The notes under the pieces are model-generated. The model was not told the DNA's origin. It worked only from the letters and a program-made list of their open reading frames with translations, and did not search any database. Position numbers and translations under genes: made by a program. From an uncultured Prevotellaceae bacterium (GTDB taxonomy: Bacteria > Bacteroidota > Bacteroidia > Bacteroidales > Muribaculaceae), in NCBI GenBank assembly GCA_947306175.1, contig CAMZFV010000009.1, positions 1 through 64,000 on the forward strand: a stretch of DNA of 64,000 nt. The letters are read 5' to 3'. Shown piece after piece: positions 27,941 through 34,476 of the stretch (position 1 is its first letter; the number at the start of each line of letters is the position of its first letter).

Positions 27941-28237
27941 CGGGAGATCTCCCGCCGCGTGGGTGTCAACAGGAAGGCTGTGACACGCTATATCCGCGAG
28001 TATGAGGCCCAGGCGCAGGCAGACGGGGATGCGCAAGCAGTGCTGGCCGAGGATGCCCTCAGGGAGCGGTGGGGGCACCTCACCTTCCTGCGGCGCCTGT
28101 GGGAGGAGGTTCTTAAAGACAAAGTGCTCTGTTCAGCTCTTGTGGACAGGCTTTGCCACAAGTCGTACCTGGTTAACATGACCGGCACGTCATACCGCAT
28201 TAAGAAAACAAAAAAATTGAACGACAACAAACAATGA
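27941..28237 (+). pseudogene. IS21-family remnant: IstA N-terminus fused to IstB C-terminus
   Basis: After a TGA the frame reads REISRRVGVNRKAVTRYIRE, a typical IstA helix-turn-helix. It then reads without a break into ALVDRLCHKSYLVNMTG and TSYRIKKTKKL, the C-terminal end of the IstB helper ATPase. The roughly 2 kb that would hold the rest of istA and most of istB is gone, so the element has an internal deletion. GC content is higher than the flanks. ATAGTGG/CCACTAT at 27,886-27,909 may belong to the element end. Confidence 0.75.
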
Positions 28238-28252
28238 ACAACAAACTTTTCG

Positions 28253-28260
28253 TATCTTTG
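28253..28260 (+). promoter_or_regulatory. -7 box
   Basis: TATCTTTG lies after the IS21 remnant. It would read into the truncated gene at 28,286 and the lipoprotein at 28,508. A GTATAC...GTATAC repeat follows at about 28,265. Confidence 0.4.
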
Positions 28261-28285
28261 CAGCGTATACTCAAGTGGTATACTT

Positions 28286-28504
28286 TTGAATTATTTTTTG
28301 GTGTATTTTAACATTATTATTTACATACATCATACTGCAAATGGTCATATTGATAATGGAATTCCAAATCATTATATTCAAATAACGAATATGGATATCA
28401 ATAATAATATTCATTATTGGACATGGGGAGAGAATAAAGATCGACAGAGCCATATATCAGGCAATATACATGGAGTTTATGGAATATTTTTAATTAATAA
28501 ATGA
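28286..28504 (+). pseudogene. 3' remnant of a papain/C39-like gene
   Basis: The frame has no credible start. It ends with HIDNGIPNHYIQITNMD, then IHYWTWGE and GVYGIFLINK, which resembles the His-containing C-terminal half of a papain-like or C39-like fold (PNHYIQIT as the His strand). The N-terminal Cys half is absent. It lies four bases before the next lipoprotein gene, a usual spacing for toxin-immunity or immunity arrays. Confidence 0.5.
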
Positions 28505-28507
28505 ATT

Positions 28508-29074
28508 ATGAGAACATTCATTGTATATATATTTGTGTTTTTGATGTCACTTCTTCTTTTTTCTTGTGGAGAGTACTATTCAAAATATAAAATCACTGGC
28601 GTAGAATTAAAGCATATAAATATGATAGATTCAACAAGCCATAATAAAGAGTATTATTTATTAAGTTTTAATGTCGAGTGGTGTGAGCCAGAAATCAGGT
28701 TTTTTACTGGCCCTGGAGTTGAACCTGGACTTAATGGTATAAAATATGAGATTCATAATATAGAGATTCTCAATGAACAAAACGATATTATCACAAAAGA
28801 GTTTAAGGGTTGGAATTTACAGCAAATGTGTACTTTGATAAAAGGTGATAATTGTTATGATTTTTATTCTTTGCAAACTATTTCAGAATTAATAGATTCA
28901 ATCAATTCAAACAGTAATCTAGTTAGAGGCAAAAATATAGAAATTCCCATTCTTTTCTATCTGCAATCTTCAAGTATTCCAAGAGCGATTGTTGTTAATG
29001 CCGAAAATGCTGAGATACGCTCTACAGTAATTGAAGATATGGAATTGTCATATGCGAAAAAGGATTGCTTATAG
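28508..29074 (+). CDS. lipoprotein of unknown function
   Basis: A 188-residue lipoprotein. A hydrophobic signal with lipobox LFSC (Cys20) leads into a mature domain of mixed strands (YYLLSFNVEWCEPEIRFFTG, KYEIHNIEILNEQND). No named family. It is very AT-rich. Its position behind a truncated C39-like remnant and its small size match the immunity-like lipoproteins seen after 43 kb. Confidence 0.65.
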   Translation: MRTFIVYIFVFLMSLLLFSCGEYYSKYKITGVELKHINMIDSTSHNKEYYLLSFNVEWCEPEIRFFTGPGVEPGLNGIKYEIHNIEILNEQNDIITKEFKGWNLQQMCTLIKGDNCYDFYSLQTISELIDSINSNSNLVRGKNIEIPILFYLQSSSIPRAIVVNAENAEIRSTVIEDMELSYAKKDCL

Positions 29075-29294
29075 TCTAGTTATTGATATGTAATTCACCT
29101 TCGTTAAAATAAAACGACTTAAGTTTCTAAAGTAAAAAAGGTATTATTTCAATAAATCATTTTCTCACGGATAACCTTGACTTATGACCAAGTACTGGTC
29201 GAACGAAAGAGTACAATTATGCATGCATTTTTTGGTACCCTTTTTCATGATTTTATGGGAGGGAATGATAAAATAAAAGTAAAAGGAAAAGGAG

Positions 29295-29521
29295 ACAACA
29301 AAGATTTTAAGGAAACAGTTAGTACCAAGACTAAAAATATGGACTTCGGTCTTGGTCTTGGCTTGACTTACAACATTACAGAAAACGTGTTTGTTCAAGG
29401 ACGTTATACAATGGGTATGACCAATATATCTAATGCTAAGGAAGGTGATGGCTTTGGCACTCCAGCCAAACCAAAAACGGCAACGCCCAAATCTCTATTG
29501 GCTTCCGTTTCTAAACCATAA
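29295..29521 (+). pseudogene. decayed partial copy of the barrel gene at 26,288
   Basis: 29,295-29,568 repeats 26,737-27,011 closely: about the last 73 codons, the stop and the terminator. One C is missing in the Pro-Lys codons (CCAAACCAAAAACGG versus CCAAACCCAAAAACGG). The reading frame therefore shifts and loses the C-terminal strand. There is no 5' half, signal peptide or promoter. Confidence 0.85.
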
Positions 29522-29568
29522 TTTTTATTACAAACTTGTTAGCTCACCGAGCCCCTCGGTGGGTTTTT
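29295..29568. repeat. about 275-bp direct repeat of 26,737-27,011
   Basis: The repeat includes coding sequence, 3' UTR and terminator. The two copies lie about 2.5 kb apart and flank the second barrel, the IS21 remnant and a lipoprotein gene. This is consistent with a larger segmental duplication followed by deletion. Confidence 0.85.
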
Positions 29569-29570
29569 TT
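29542..29570 (+). terminator. terminator (duplicated)
   Basis: A GCTCACCGAG / CTCGGTGGG stem and seven T, a copy of the one at 26,984. It is also positioned near the end of the minus-strand gene at 29,653. Confidence 0.75.
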
Positions 29571-29652
29571 GCCCCATATAACATTTGAATTACTGTCCTA
29601 TCTGTGGGAAAGTTACAAGAAAGTCGCCTGTTTTGTTGAAAACAGATAAGCA

Positions 29653-30000
29653 CTAAAAAGTGATGTGGAGGATCATGTAGATGCTTAATGCGTTTAGGAG
29701 TAAAAGAATGAAAAGAAGAAGATTACTAATCTGGAATCCAAAAAATATCACTAATAAGATGTTAGCGGCCAATAATGCTATCGAAGCAACTGTATACACT
29801 ACAATACCGATAATGCGCATCATTCTATTGTGCTTTAGAAGAAGGCATAATAGTGATGTTACAATAACAACACCAGAGAGGAGTCCAGACAATATACCAA
29901 AGCCTGTTACAGATAAATAAGAAATCCCCTGTATCAACCAATAAAGAAATACGGTTGGCAACAAATATTCAGAGTTCCAGAAATCGTTTTTAGTACACAT
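29653..30000 (-). CDS. small polytopic membrane protein
   Basis: A 115-residue protein with four hydrophobic helices (TVFLYWLIQGISYLSVTGFG, VVIVTSLLCLLL, IIGIVVYTVASIALLAANIL, LLLFILLLLNALSIYMIL). No motif recognised. It is the last gene of a minus-strand trio with an NTF2-fold lipoprotein and a basic soluble protein. Membrane proteins of this kind are common in immunity gene arrays. Confidence 0.6.
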   Translation of the reverse strand: MCTKNDFWNSEYLLPTVFLYWLIQGISYLSVTGFGILSGLLSGVVIVTSLLCLLLKHNRMMRIIGIVVYTVASIALLAANILLVIFFGFQISNLLLFILLLLNALSIYMILHITF

Positions 30001-30022
30001 GGCGAGTGAAGTGCTTTAGACC

Positions 30023-30430
30023 TTATCTTTGATGACCGACGTAGAGAACTGCAGCATCGCTTTTGCGAAGCCTTATTTCGGCGCAGCCTCCAGTCATGCC
30101 TTTGGGTAATGAGCCTTGCACAAACCATACTGTGTCGCCCTCAAGTTCAGCGGTGAAAGGCAGCTCAGTATATATCTCCGACCCATAGATAGGATACCAG
30201 ACACTTTCGGCTATCTTAATGGCCGTTTCCTTGTCTGGCACCATGCCGCATCTCTGAGCCTCTGCTTCTCCACAACCCTCAATGTTGGGCTGGATGCGTG
30301 GCTCAAGGCGAATGAATGAATCTTCCTCCACAAGGATAAATAATCCTGATTCGTCATACTTTATATTGCTAGATTGCTGGCAACCCAGCAGCAACAATGT
30401 CAGGGGCAATAAAAGCAGTATCTGTTTCAT
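30023..30430 (-). CDS. NTF2-fold immunity lipoprotein
   Basis: A 135-residue lipoprotein with lipobox LLGC (Cys17). The mature domain contains VPDKETAIKIAESVWYPIYG, then AELEGDTVWFVQGSLP, GGCAEIRLRKSDAAVLYV and H. This is the pattern of the NTF2-fold immunity family (PF15631) that protects against polymorphic toxins. It is predicted to face the periplasm. No toxin is adjacent, so it is an orphan. Confidence 0.75.
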   Translation of the reverse strand: MKQILLLLPLTLLLLGCQQSSNIKYDESGLFILVEEDSFIRLEPRIQPNIEGCGEAEAQRCGMVPDKETAIKIAESVWYPIYGSEIYTELPFTAELEGDTVWFVQGSLPKGMTGGCAEIRLRKSDAAVLYVGHQR

Positions 30431-30477
30431 CTTATAAGGTTTTGTAAACCCCTTGATCTCATAAATATCGAGTCCTG

Positions 30478-31026
30478 TTATTTATTGTATTCCTCAATTA
30501 AGCCATTGATACAAAATGGCAGAAGTATTTCAATATAATAGTCTCTGGATGATTCCTCGGTGAATTGCGCATACCATCCGTCTTTATCCCGAAAGATTTT
30601 TGCAAACCTCTTGTATTCATTCAAATCTTTTCCGAAAGGCCGTTGTTTCCCTAAATAACATCGACAGTCTTTCCTCATCGGGTATAAGGTCATCAAATAA
30701 ACTCCACTTCCTGTGATGCACTCTACCCAACAATCTTTGCGAGGAACATGTTTTCTTAACCAAACATGTGTGATAAAATCCACGTCTTCAGGAGTGTATT
30801 TGCTCAAAGCGTCCTTTATATCATCCACACTAATAGGAAAGAAATAGTTTCGTGAAGTATTGTCATGCATATAAATGGGCGTTTCCTCCCACTCGCTTGG
30901 TGCCGTGAAAGAGTGTTCACGGGCAAAGATGTTGTCGTGCATCTTTAGCTTTCGACGACCACCCATTCTGTCACCGAACTCTCGATTCTTCTTCCACGCA
31001 GTCTGTTTATGATTTCTTTTACCCAT
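30478..31026 (-). CDS. hypothetical basic soluble protein
   Basis: A 182-residue protein not assigned to a family. The N-terminal 35 residues are very basic (MGKRNHKQTAWKKNREFGDR). The core has KYTPEDVDFITHVWLRKHV and two Cys-containing strands (DCWVECITGSGVYLMTLYPM, DCRCYLGKQRP). It ends in a Tyr/Ile-rich helix. It is first in a minus-strand trio, about 150 bases behind a TATTTTTG box inside the 154-bp repeat at 31,171. Cytosolic toxin or immunity roles are both possible. Confidence 0.6.
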   Translation of the reverse strand: MGKRNHKQTAWKKNREFGDRMGGRRKLKMHDNIFAREHSFTAPSEWEETPIYMHDNTSRNYFFPISVDDIKDALSKYTPEDVDFITHVWLRKHVPRKDCWVECITGSGVYLMTLYPMRKDCRCYLGKQRPFGKDLNEYKRFAKIFRDKDGWYAQFTEESSRDYYIEILLPFCINGLIEEYNK

Positions 31027-31170
31027 ATTCCGTTTTATTGTTTATGTCACGCGCATATAGATTGTCTGAACAATACCCAAAAGGGTATAATTTGATAGTG
31101 CAATCAAAAGTGTATGTTGAGTATCGCTCATTCTCTGTTCATAATAATTGAGTCTTACACTGATTGTAAC

Positions 31171-31324
31171 ACCGCAAAAATACTTGTTTTTGGCAGCAAA
31201 AACAAGGAGAATAAAGCATAATGAACTTTTTGTTTTTCAAATAGTTGAAATTCAGTGGTTTACGAAAAGAGAAATGAACTGCGATTATTCGCTAATTTAT
31301 GTAATTGTTTGTAACTTTGCAAAC
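31171..31324. repeat. 154-bp dispersed promoter repeat, copy 1
   Basis: It matches 47,679-47,832 over exactly the same length without gaps. It begins ACCGCAAAAATACTTG, contains a perfect 10-bp hairpin CTTGTTTTTG/CAAAAACAAG (31,183-31,206) and ends at TAACTTTGCAAAC. The plus-strand box TAACTTTG (31,312-31,319) reads into the small gene at 31,377. The minus-strand box TATTTTTG (31,175-31,182) reads into 31,026. It thus looks like a two-way promoter cassette. An 11-bp hairpin AAACCAGAAAA/TTTTCTGGTTT (31,321-31,350) follows in the leader. Confidence 0.75.
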
Positions 31325-31376
31325 CAGAAAAGAAATTGCTTTTCTGGTTTGTCATCATTTCAAAATATACAGTCTT

Positions 31377-31535
31377 ATGGTAACACTTATTGTTGGCATT
31401 TTAGCTCTATTGTTCGGATTATTTACCTTGTATTTAAGACTTTTCAAGAACTCCAAAGGGCTGGGGAAGTTGGAGAAAATGAAGGAGTTTTATGGTGAAA
31501 AAAATGGGACAATAGTTCATGTGGAAGTGTTTTAG
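31377..31535 (+). pseudogene. 5' part of a small two-TM membrane protein, split by element insertion
   Basis: MVTLIVGILALLFGLFTLYL begins an N-terminal membrane helix. It continues KNSKGLGKLEKMKEFYGEKN and GTIVHV, then three foreign codons and a stop. The missing second helix is found at 42,907-42,983. Joining the two across the 9-bp repeat gives 75 codons including the stop with no break. The family is a small Bacteroidetes membrane protein of unknown role. The truncated product might still be made. Confidence 0.85.
31516..31524. other. left attachment site core
   Basis: TTCATGTGG lies inside the GTIVHV codons of the split gene, where coding similarity stops. Confidence 0.8.
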
Positions 31536-32038
31536 ACTTTTGTAAGTATTTGTAACACAGAAAGAAATGTGTATAGCCCGAATTTGAAAGGTACAAAAAA
31601 GTGCAATTTGCGATTTGCCGTTTCTTGCATCAGATTGAGTAGTTTTTATATCATAAAAAACCTCATAAGATTTAACAATTCGTTAAGATTATTTAACTTT
31701 CAATTTTGGGGCATTTTGAGCTTTTGGCAACTTTAGTGAGCAAAGACAAGACTTTTTGCCAGTAAAAAAAGAGGAGATAAAGCATCAAAATGGGGGCATT
31801 TGTACCGACATTGTACCTCGGTTGCGTTAAGTGGCTGTGTTACAAGGTCGGTTAATAATTCAAAGTCAACGATGGACGCTGAAAATTGAAGGTCAAACGT
31901 CCCAATGTTTATGTGTCGCTAGACAGGTAATCTTTGGTACAAAATGATTCAAAAAGGCAGGGAAAAGAAAGGTTGAGATGGCACTTTGAGGCAAAATGAC
32001 GATTTCTTCGGCCAAATTTATTCTTTTCTTTGAAAAAG
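31536..32038. other. gene-free left end of the element
   Basis: About 500 AT-rich bases between attL and the Abi promoter. Only fragmentary open frames are seen. It holds short repeated AAATTTG/GCAATTTGCG motifs but no gene. It may carry recombinase arm sites. Confidence 0.5.
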
Positions 32039-32070
32039 TTTGGCTATTCCAAATAAAAGCTGTACCTTTG
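32039..32070 (+). promoter_or_regulatory. promoter of the Abi leader RNA
   Basis: TTTG (32,039-32,042), a 20-base spacer and TACCTTTG (32,063-32,070) form an exact Bacteroidetes promoter. Transcription would start near 32,077, right at the first stem base of the leader hairpin. Confidence 0.75.
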
Positions 32071-32076
32071 CACCAA

Positions 32077-32135
32077 CAAATCCCACCACGCTTCTCGTCG
32101 CAAGACCAGCGGACCAGGGTGGGACGTTTCTTTTA
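32077..32135 (+). ncRNA. structured leader / antitoxin-like RNA of the Abi gene
   Basis: TCCCACC (32,081-32,087) pairs perfectly with GGTGGGA (32,118-32,124). Inside, CGCT (32,089-32,092) pairs with AGCG (32,108-32,111), and a TCT/AGA step follows. CGTTTCTTTTAA comes directly after the stem and resembles a T-rich terminator just before the start codon. AbiF-family HEPN RNases have recently been linked to small structured RNAs next to the gene that act as antitoxins. Here the position and fold agree, but the RNA itself is inferred. Confidence 0.55.
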
Positions 32136-32137
32136 AT

Positions 32138-33031
32138 ATGGAATATACAAAGCAGCCCATCACCCTCGCTGAACAGATAAACATACTGAAACAGCGAGGG
32201 CTTTTTTTTGAAGATGAGGAACAGGCTATAGCCGTCCTCAACCACATCAGCTATTTCCGTCTTGCCAGTTATTGGCGAGTGATGGAGGAGAACAGCCGCA
32301 TACACCGTTTTCGAAACGGAAGCAGATTCTCATCTGTTCTGACACTTTACAACTTTGACAGCGAACTGCGCTCTTTGGTGTTCAATGCTCTCCAACATAT
32401 TGAGATTGCATCGAGAACCAAGATTAACCAGCATTTTGCCATGACCTACGGCTCATTCTGGTTTATGGACTCCTCACTTGCAGCCAATGAATACCGCTAC
32501 AATAAGAATCTGGAATCTCTGCGTACAGAGCTAAGCCGCTGCCGTGACGAGTTCATTCTGGAACACTTCAGGAAATACGACTTACCCGAATTCCCTCCAT
32601 CATGGAAGACGCTTGAAGTTGCCTCATTCGGCACCCTCTCCAAGCTCTACAACAATATGAACGACTTCAATCTCATGAAGCGTGTGGCTCGCGATTTTGA
32701 CATGCCCCAGCATGAATATCTTCGCAGTTGGTTGGAAAGTCTCACCATCGTCCGTAACTATTGTGCCCACCATGCCCGACTTTGGAATGCACACTTTGCC
32801 GTGCGTCCAAAGATAACTTCACGGATGCGCCAACGATGGATAAGAAATCTCAATTTCCCCATCGACCGTCTCTATCCGCAACTTTGCTGCATTGCCTATT
32901 GGCTTAACAGCATCAATCCCCAGAACACCTTCGTTCAGGACTTCAGATCGCTCTTGAGCAGATACCCAATGGTGCAGCCCTCCATGATGGGTTTTCCCCG
33001 TGGGTGGGAGAATGAACCGTTGTGGCAATAG
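32138..33031 (+). CDS. Abi_2 family (AbiD/AbiF-like) HEPN abortive-infection protein
   Basis: A 297-residue protein of the Abi_2 family (PF07751). Typical blocks are the opening QPITLAEQINILKQRGL, then LNHISYFRLASYW, YNFDSELRSLVFNALQHIEI, and PEFPPSWKTLEVASFGTLSKLYNN. The HEPN catalytic signature RxxxxH is present as Arg206-NYCA-His211 (RNYCAHHARLWN). Members are RNases that stop phage growth by abortive infection. The gene is the first cargo of the mobile element and is preceded by a strong promoter and a structured leader. It ends in a perfect 11-bp terminator. An AbiF-type system tied to an RNA is favoured, but AbiD cannot be excluded. Confidence 0.88.
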   Translation: MEYTKQPITLAEQINILKQRGLFFEDEEQAIAVLNHISYFRLASYWRVMEENSRIHRFRNGSRFSSVLTLYNFDSELRSLVFNALQHIEIASRTKINQHFAMTYGSFWFMDSSLAANEYRYNKNLESLRTELSRCRDEFILEHFRKYDLPEFPPSWKTLEVASFGTLSKLYNNMNDFNLMKRVARDFDMPQHEYLRSWLESLTIVRNYCAHHARLWNAHFAVRPKITSRMRQRWIRNLNFPIDRLYPQLCCIAYWLNSINPQNTFVQDFRSLLSRYPMVQPSMMGFPRGWENEPLWQ

Positions 33032-33047
33032 ATAGAATACCACGAGG

Positions 33048-33084
33048 CGGGCGAGGATGGAAATAAGGCATCCTCGCCCGATTT
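33048..33084 (+). terminator. terminator of the Abi gene
   Basis: A perfect 11-bp stem CGGGCGAGGAT / ATCCTCGCCCG followed by ATTTTG. Confidence 0.8.
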
Positions 33085-33184
33085 TGTTGGGAAAATACCC
33101 CAAAATAAAGAAATTTGAGTTTGAACCAGAAAATAATCGCATTTCTGCTTTACATTTTCTTCATCTGAACTGTATTATAAGTGT

Positions 33185-33688
33185 ATGACACGAAAAGAAA
33201 TCGAAAGTCTGTTCAAGACACACTACACGCAGATGTATCATCTGGCACTTACGTTGCTCTTCGATGAGGCTGAGAGCAAGGACGTGGTGAGCGATGTGTT
33301 CGCCAGCCTGCTTAGCGGTCGGGTAGTGATGAGAGCAGACAACGCAAAGGCGTTTCTCTTGGCGAGTGTGCATCATCGTTGTTTGAATGTGTTGCAGCAC
33401 AAGCAGGTGCAAGAACGATTTGCACGCCTGCTTACCGAGGACACTGATACACTTGTTAGCGACAATACCGCGGAAGAGCAAATGCAGATGAAGGAACTGA
33501 TGCGCTACGTGCGGGATAACCTGTCACCGTTGGAGCAACAAATCTTCCGGCTGCGCTATCTGAAGGAAATGACCTGTCAGGAAGTGGCGGAAGCGCTGAA
33601 CGTCAGCCGCCAGACCGTCCACACCCACCTAAAGCAGTCTGTGGAGAAAATCAGAAAGTATTTTAATTCAAACTCAAAAGCAATATGA
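33185..33688 (+). CDS. ECF-type RNA polymerase sigma factor
   Basis: A 167-residue sigma-70 ECF factor. Region 2 is at about 5-70 (FKTHYTQMYHLALTLLFDEA, KDVVSDVFASLL) and region 4 at about 105-155 (LSPLEQQIFRLRYLKEMTCQ, NVSRQTVHTHLKQS). It overlaps the anti-sigma gene by four bases (ATGA at 33,685), which in turn overlaps the barrel gene by four. This is the usual Bacteroidetes sigma/anti-sigma/outer-membrane-receptor cassette, in which the sigma factor drives its own operon after a surface signal. Confidence 0.92.
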   Translation: MTRKEIESLFKTHYTQMYHLALTLLFDEAESKDVVSDVFASLLSGRVVMRADNAKAFLLASVHHRCLNVLQHKQVQERFARLLTEDTDTLVSDNTAEEQMQMKELMRYVRDNLSPLEQQIFRLRYLKEMTCQEVAEALNVSRQTVHTHLKQSVEKIRKYFNSNSKAI

Positions 33689-34476
33689 TGACCGAAGAAA
33701 AGCGTATAGAGTGGCTTCTGGAATTACAGGAACACCCAGAACAACTGACAGACGAACAGTTGCAGCAGATACTCGCCGACGACGAGATGCGCCAGCTCGT
33801 ACAACAGCTTGGCATTGCAAAGCGTGCCTTCAAGCACGACGAGCTTAAGAGCGACACCCCCGATGTGGACGCCGAATGGGAGAAGTTTGCAGCCAGCCAT
33901 GCAAATGAACTGACGAACGTAGCAAGGGCAGAGGGCAAGCTTGCTTGCCCTCTGCCTTGCAAGGAGGAAGAAGACGAAAGTCAACTGGATGCCCTCGACG
34001 AAGGAGAAAGGCGACGGGTAGGCGACGGTACGTCGGAGAAACATAAGCCCCGTTTCGTCTTACGCCTCGCGACCCACAAGATTGCCGCATCCTTCATCGG
34101 CGTGCTCTTGGCTTCGGGCATTGCCTTTGCCGCCATCCAAGTCATTCGAAACATCAGCACCCCCAAACCACAACTGCCCTCTACGGAGCAAGTGATAGAT
34201 ACGAAGCCAGTCACCTCCCTGCCTGCAGATACAGTAAAGACCGACAAAATCCCTATCGAGCCTTACGTTTTCAACAATGTGCCGCTCGACTCCATGCTCA
34301 CAGCCATTGCAGTAGCCCACGGGGTCAGCGTGGAGTTTGAGAATGAAGCGGTTCGCCAGCTCCGTTTCCATTTCGTTTGGAAGCGCAAAGACAGCCTTAC
34401 GCGTGTTGTAGAGAAGTTGAACACCTTCGAGGCCGTGAATATCGGCATGGAAGATAATAAACTGGTAGTAAGATGA
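33685..34476 (+). CDS. FecR-like/DUF4974 anti-sigma factor
   Basis: A 263-residue single-pass inner-membrane protein. The cytoplasmic N-terminus (1-130) is acidic and helical. The membrane helix is at about 134-156 (KIAASFIGVLLASGIAFAAI). The periplasmic C-terminal DUF4974 domain (about 190-263) has YVFNNVPLDSMLTAIAVAHG and RFHFVWKRKDSLTRVVEKLN. It should hold the sigma factor inactive until the barrel signals. An unusual Lys-Leu-Ala-Cys-Pro-Leu-Pro-Cys stretch in the linker is encoded by a long palindrome. Confidence 0.85.
   Translation: MMTEEKRIEWLLELQEHPEQLTDEQLQQILADDEMRQLVQQLGIAKRAFKHDELKSDTPDVDAEWEKFAASHANELTNVARAEGKLACPLPCKEEEDESQLDALDEGERRRVGDGTSEKHKPRFVLRLATHKIAASFIGVLLASGIAFAAIQVIRNISTPKPQLPSTEQVIDTKPVTSLPADTVKTDKIPIEPYVFNNVPLDSMLTAIAVAHGVSVEFENEAVRQLRFHFVWKRKDSLTRVVEKLNTFEAVNIGMEDNKLVVR
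33922..33960. repeat. 39-bp palindrome inside the anti-sigma gene
   Basis: The arms GCAAGGGCAGAGGGCAAGC (33,922-33,940) and GCTTGCCCTCTGCCTTGC (33,943-33,960) pair with a single unpaired C and a TT loop. It is in frame and codes for part of the cytoplasmic linker. It looks like a small palindromic repeat inserted into the coding sequence. Confidence 0.85.

Noticed and set aside
29177..29294. Upstream part of the open frame leading into the barrel remnant
   Set aside because: It has no similarity to the barrel gene's 5' half and no signal peptide, so only the duplicated part is kept.
31148..31498. 116-codon open frame over the 154-bp repeat, similar to the 5' extension of the frame at 47,662
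   Set aside because: The shared peptide pattern comes from the promoter repeat itself. Promoter boxes at its end indicate non-coding use.
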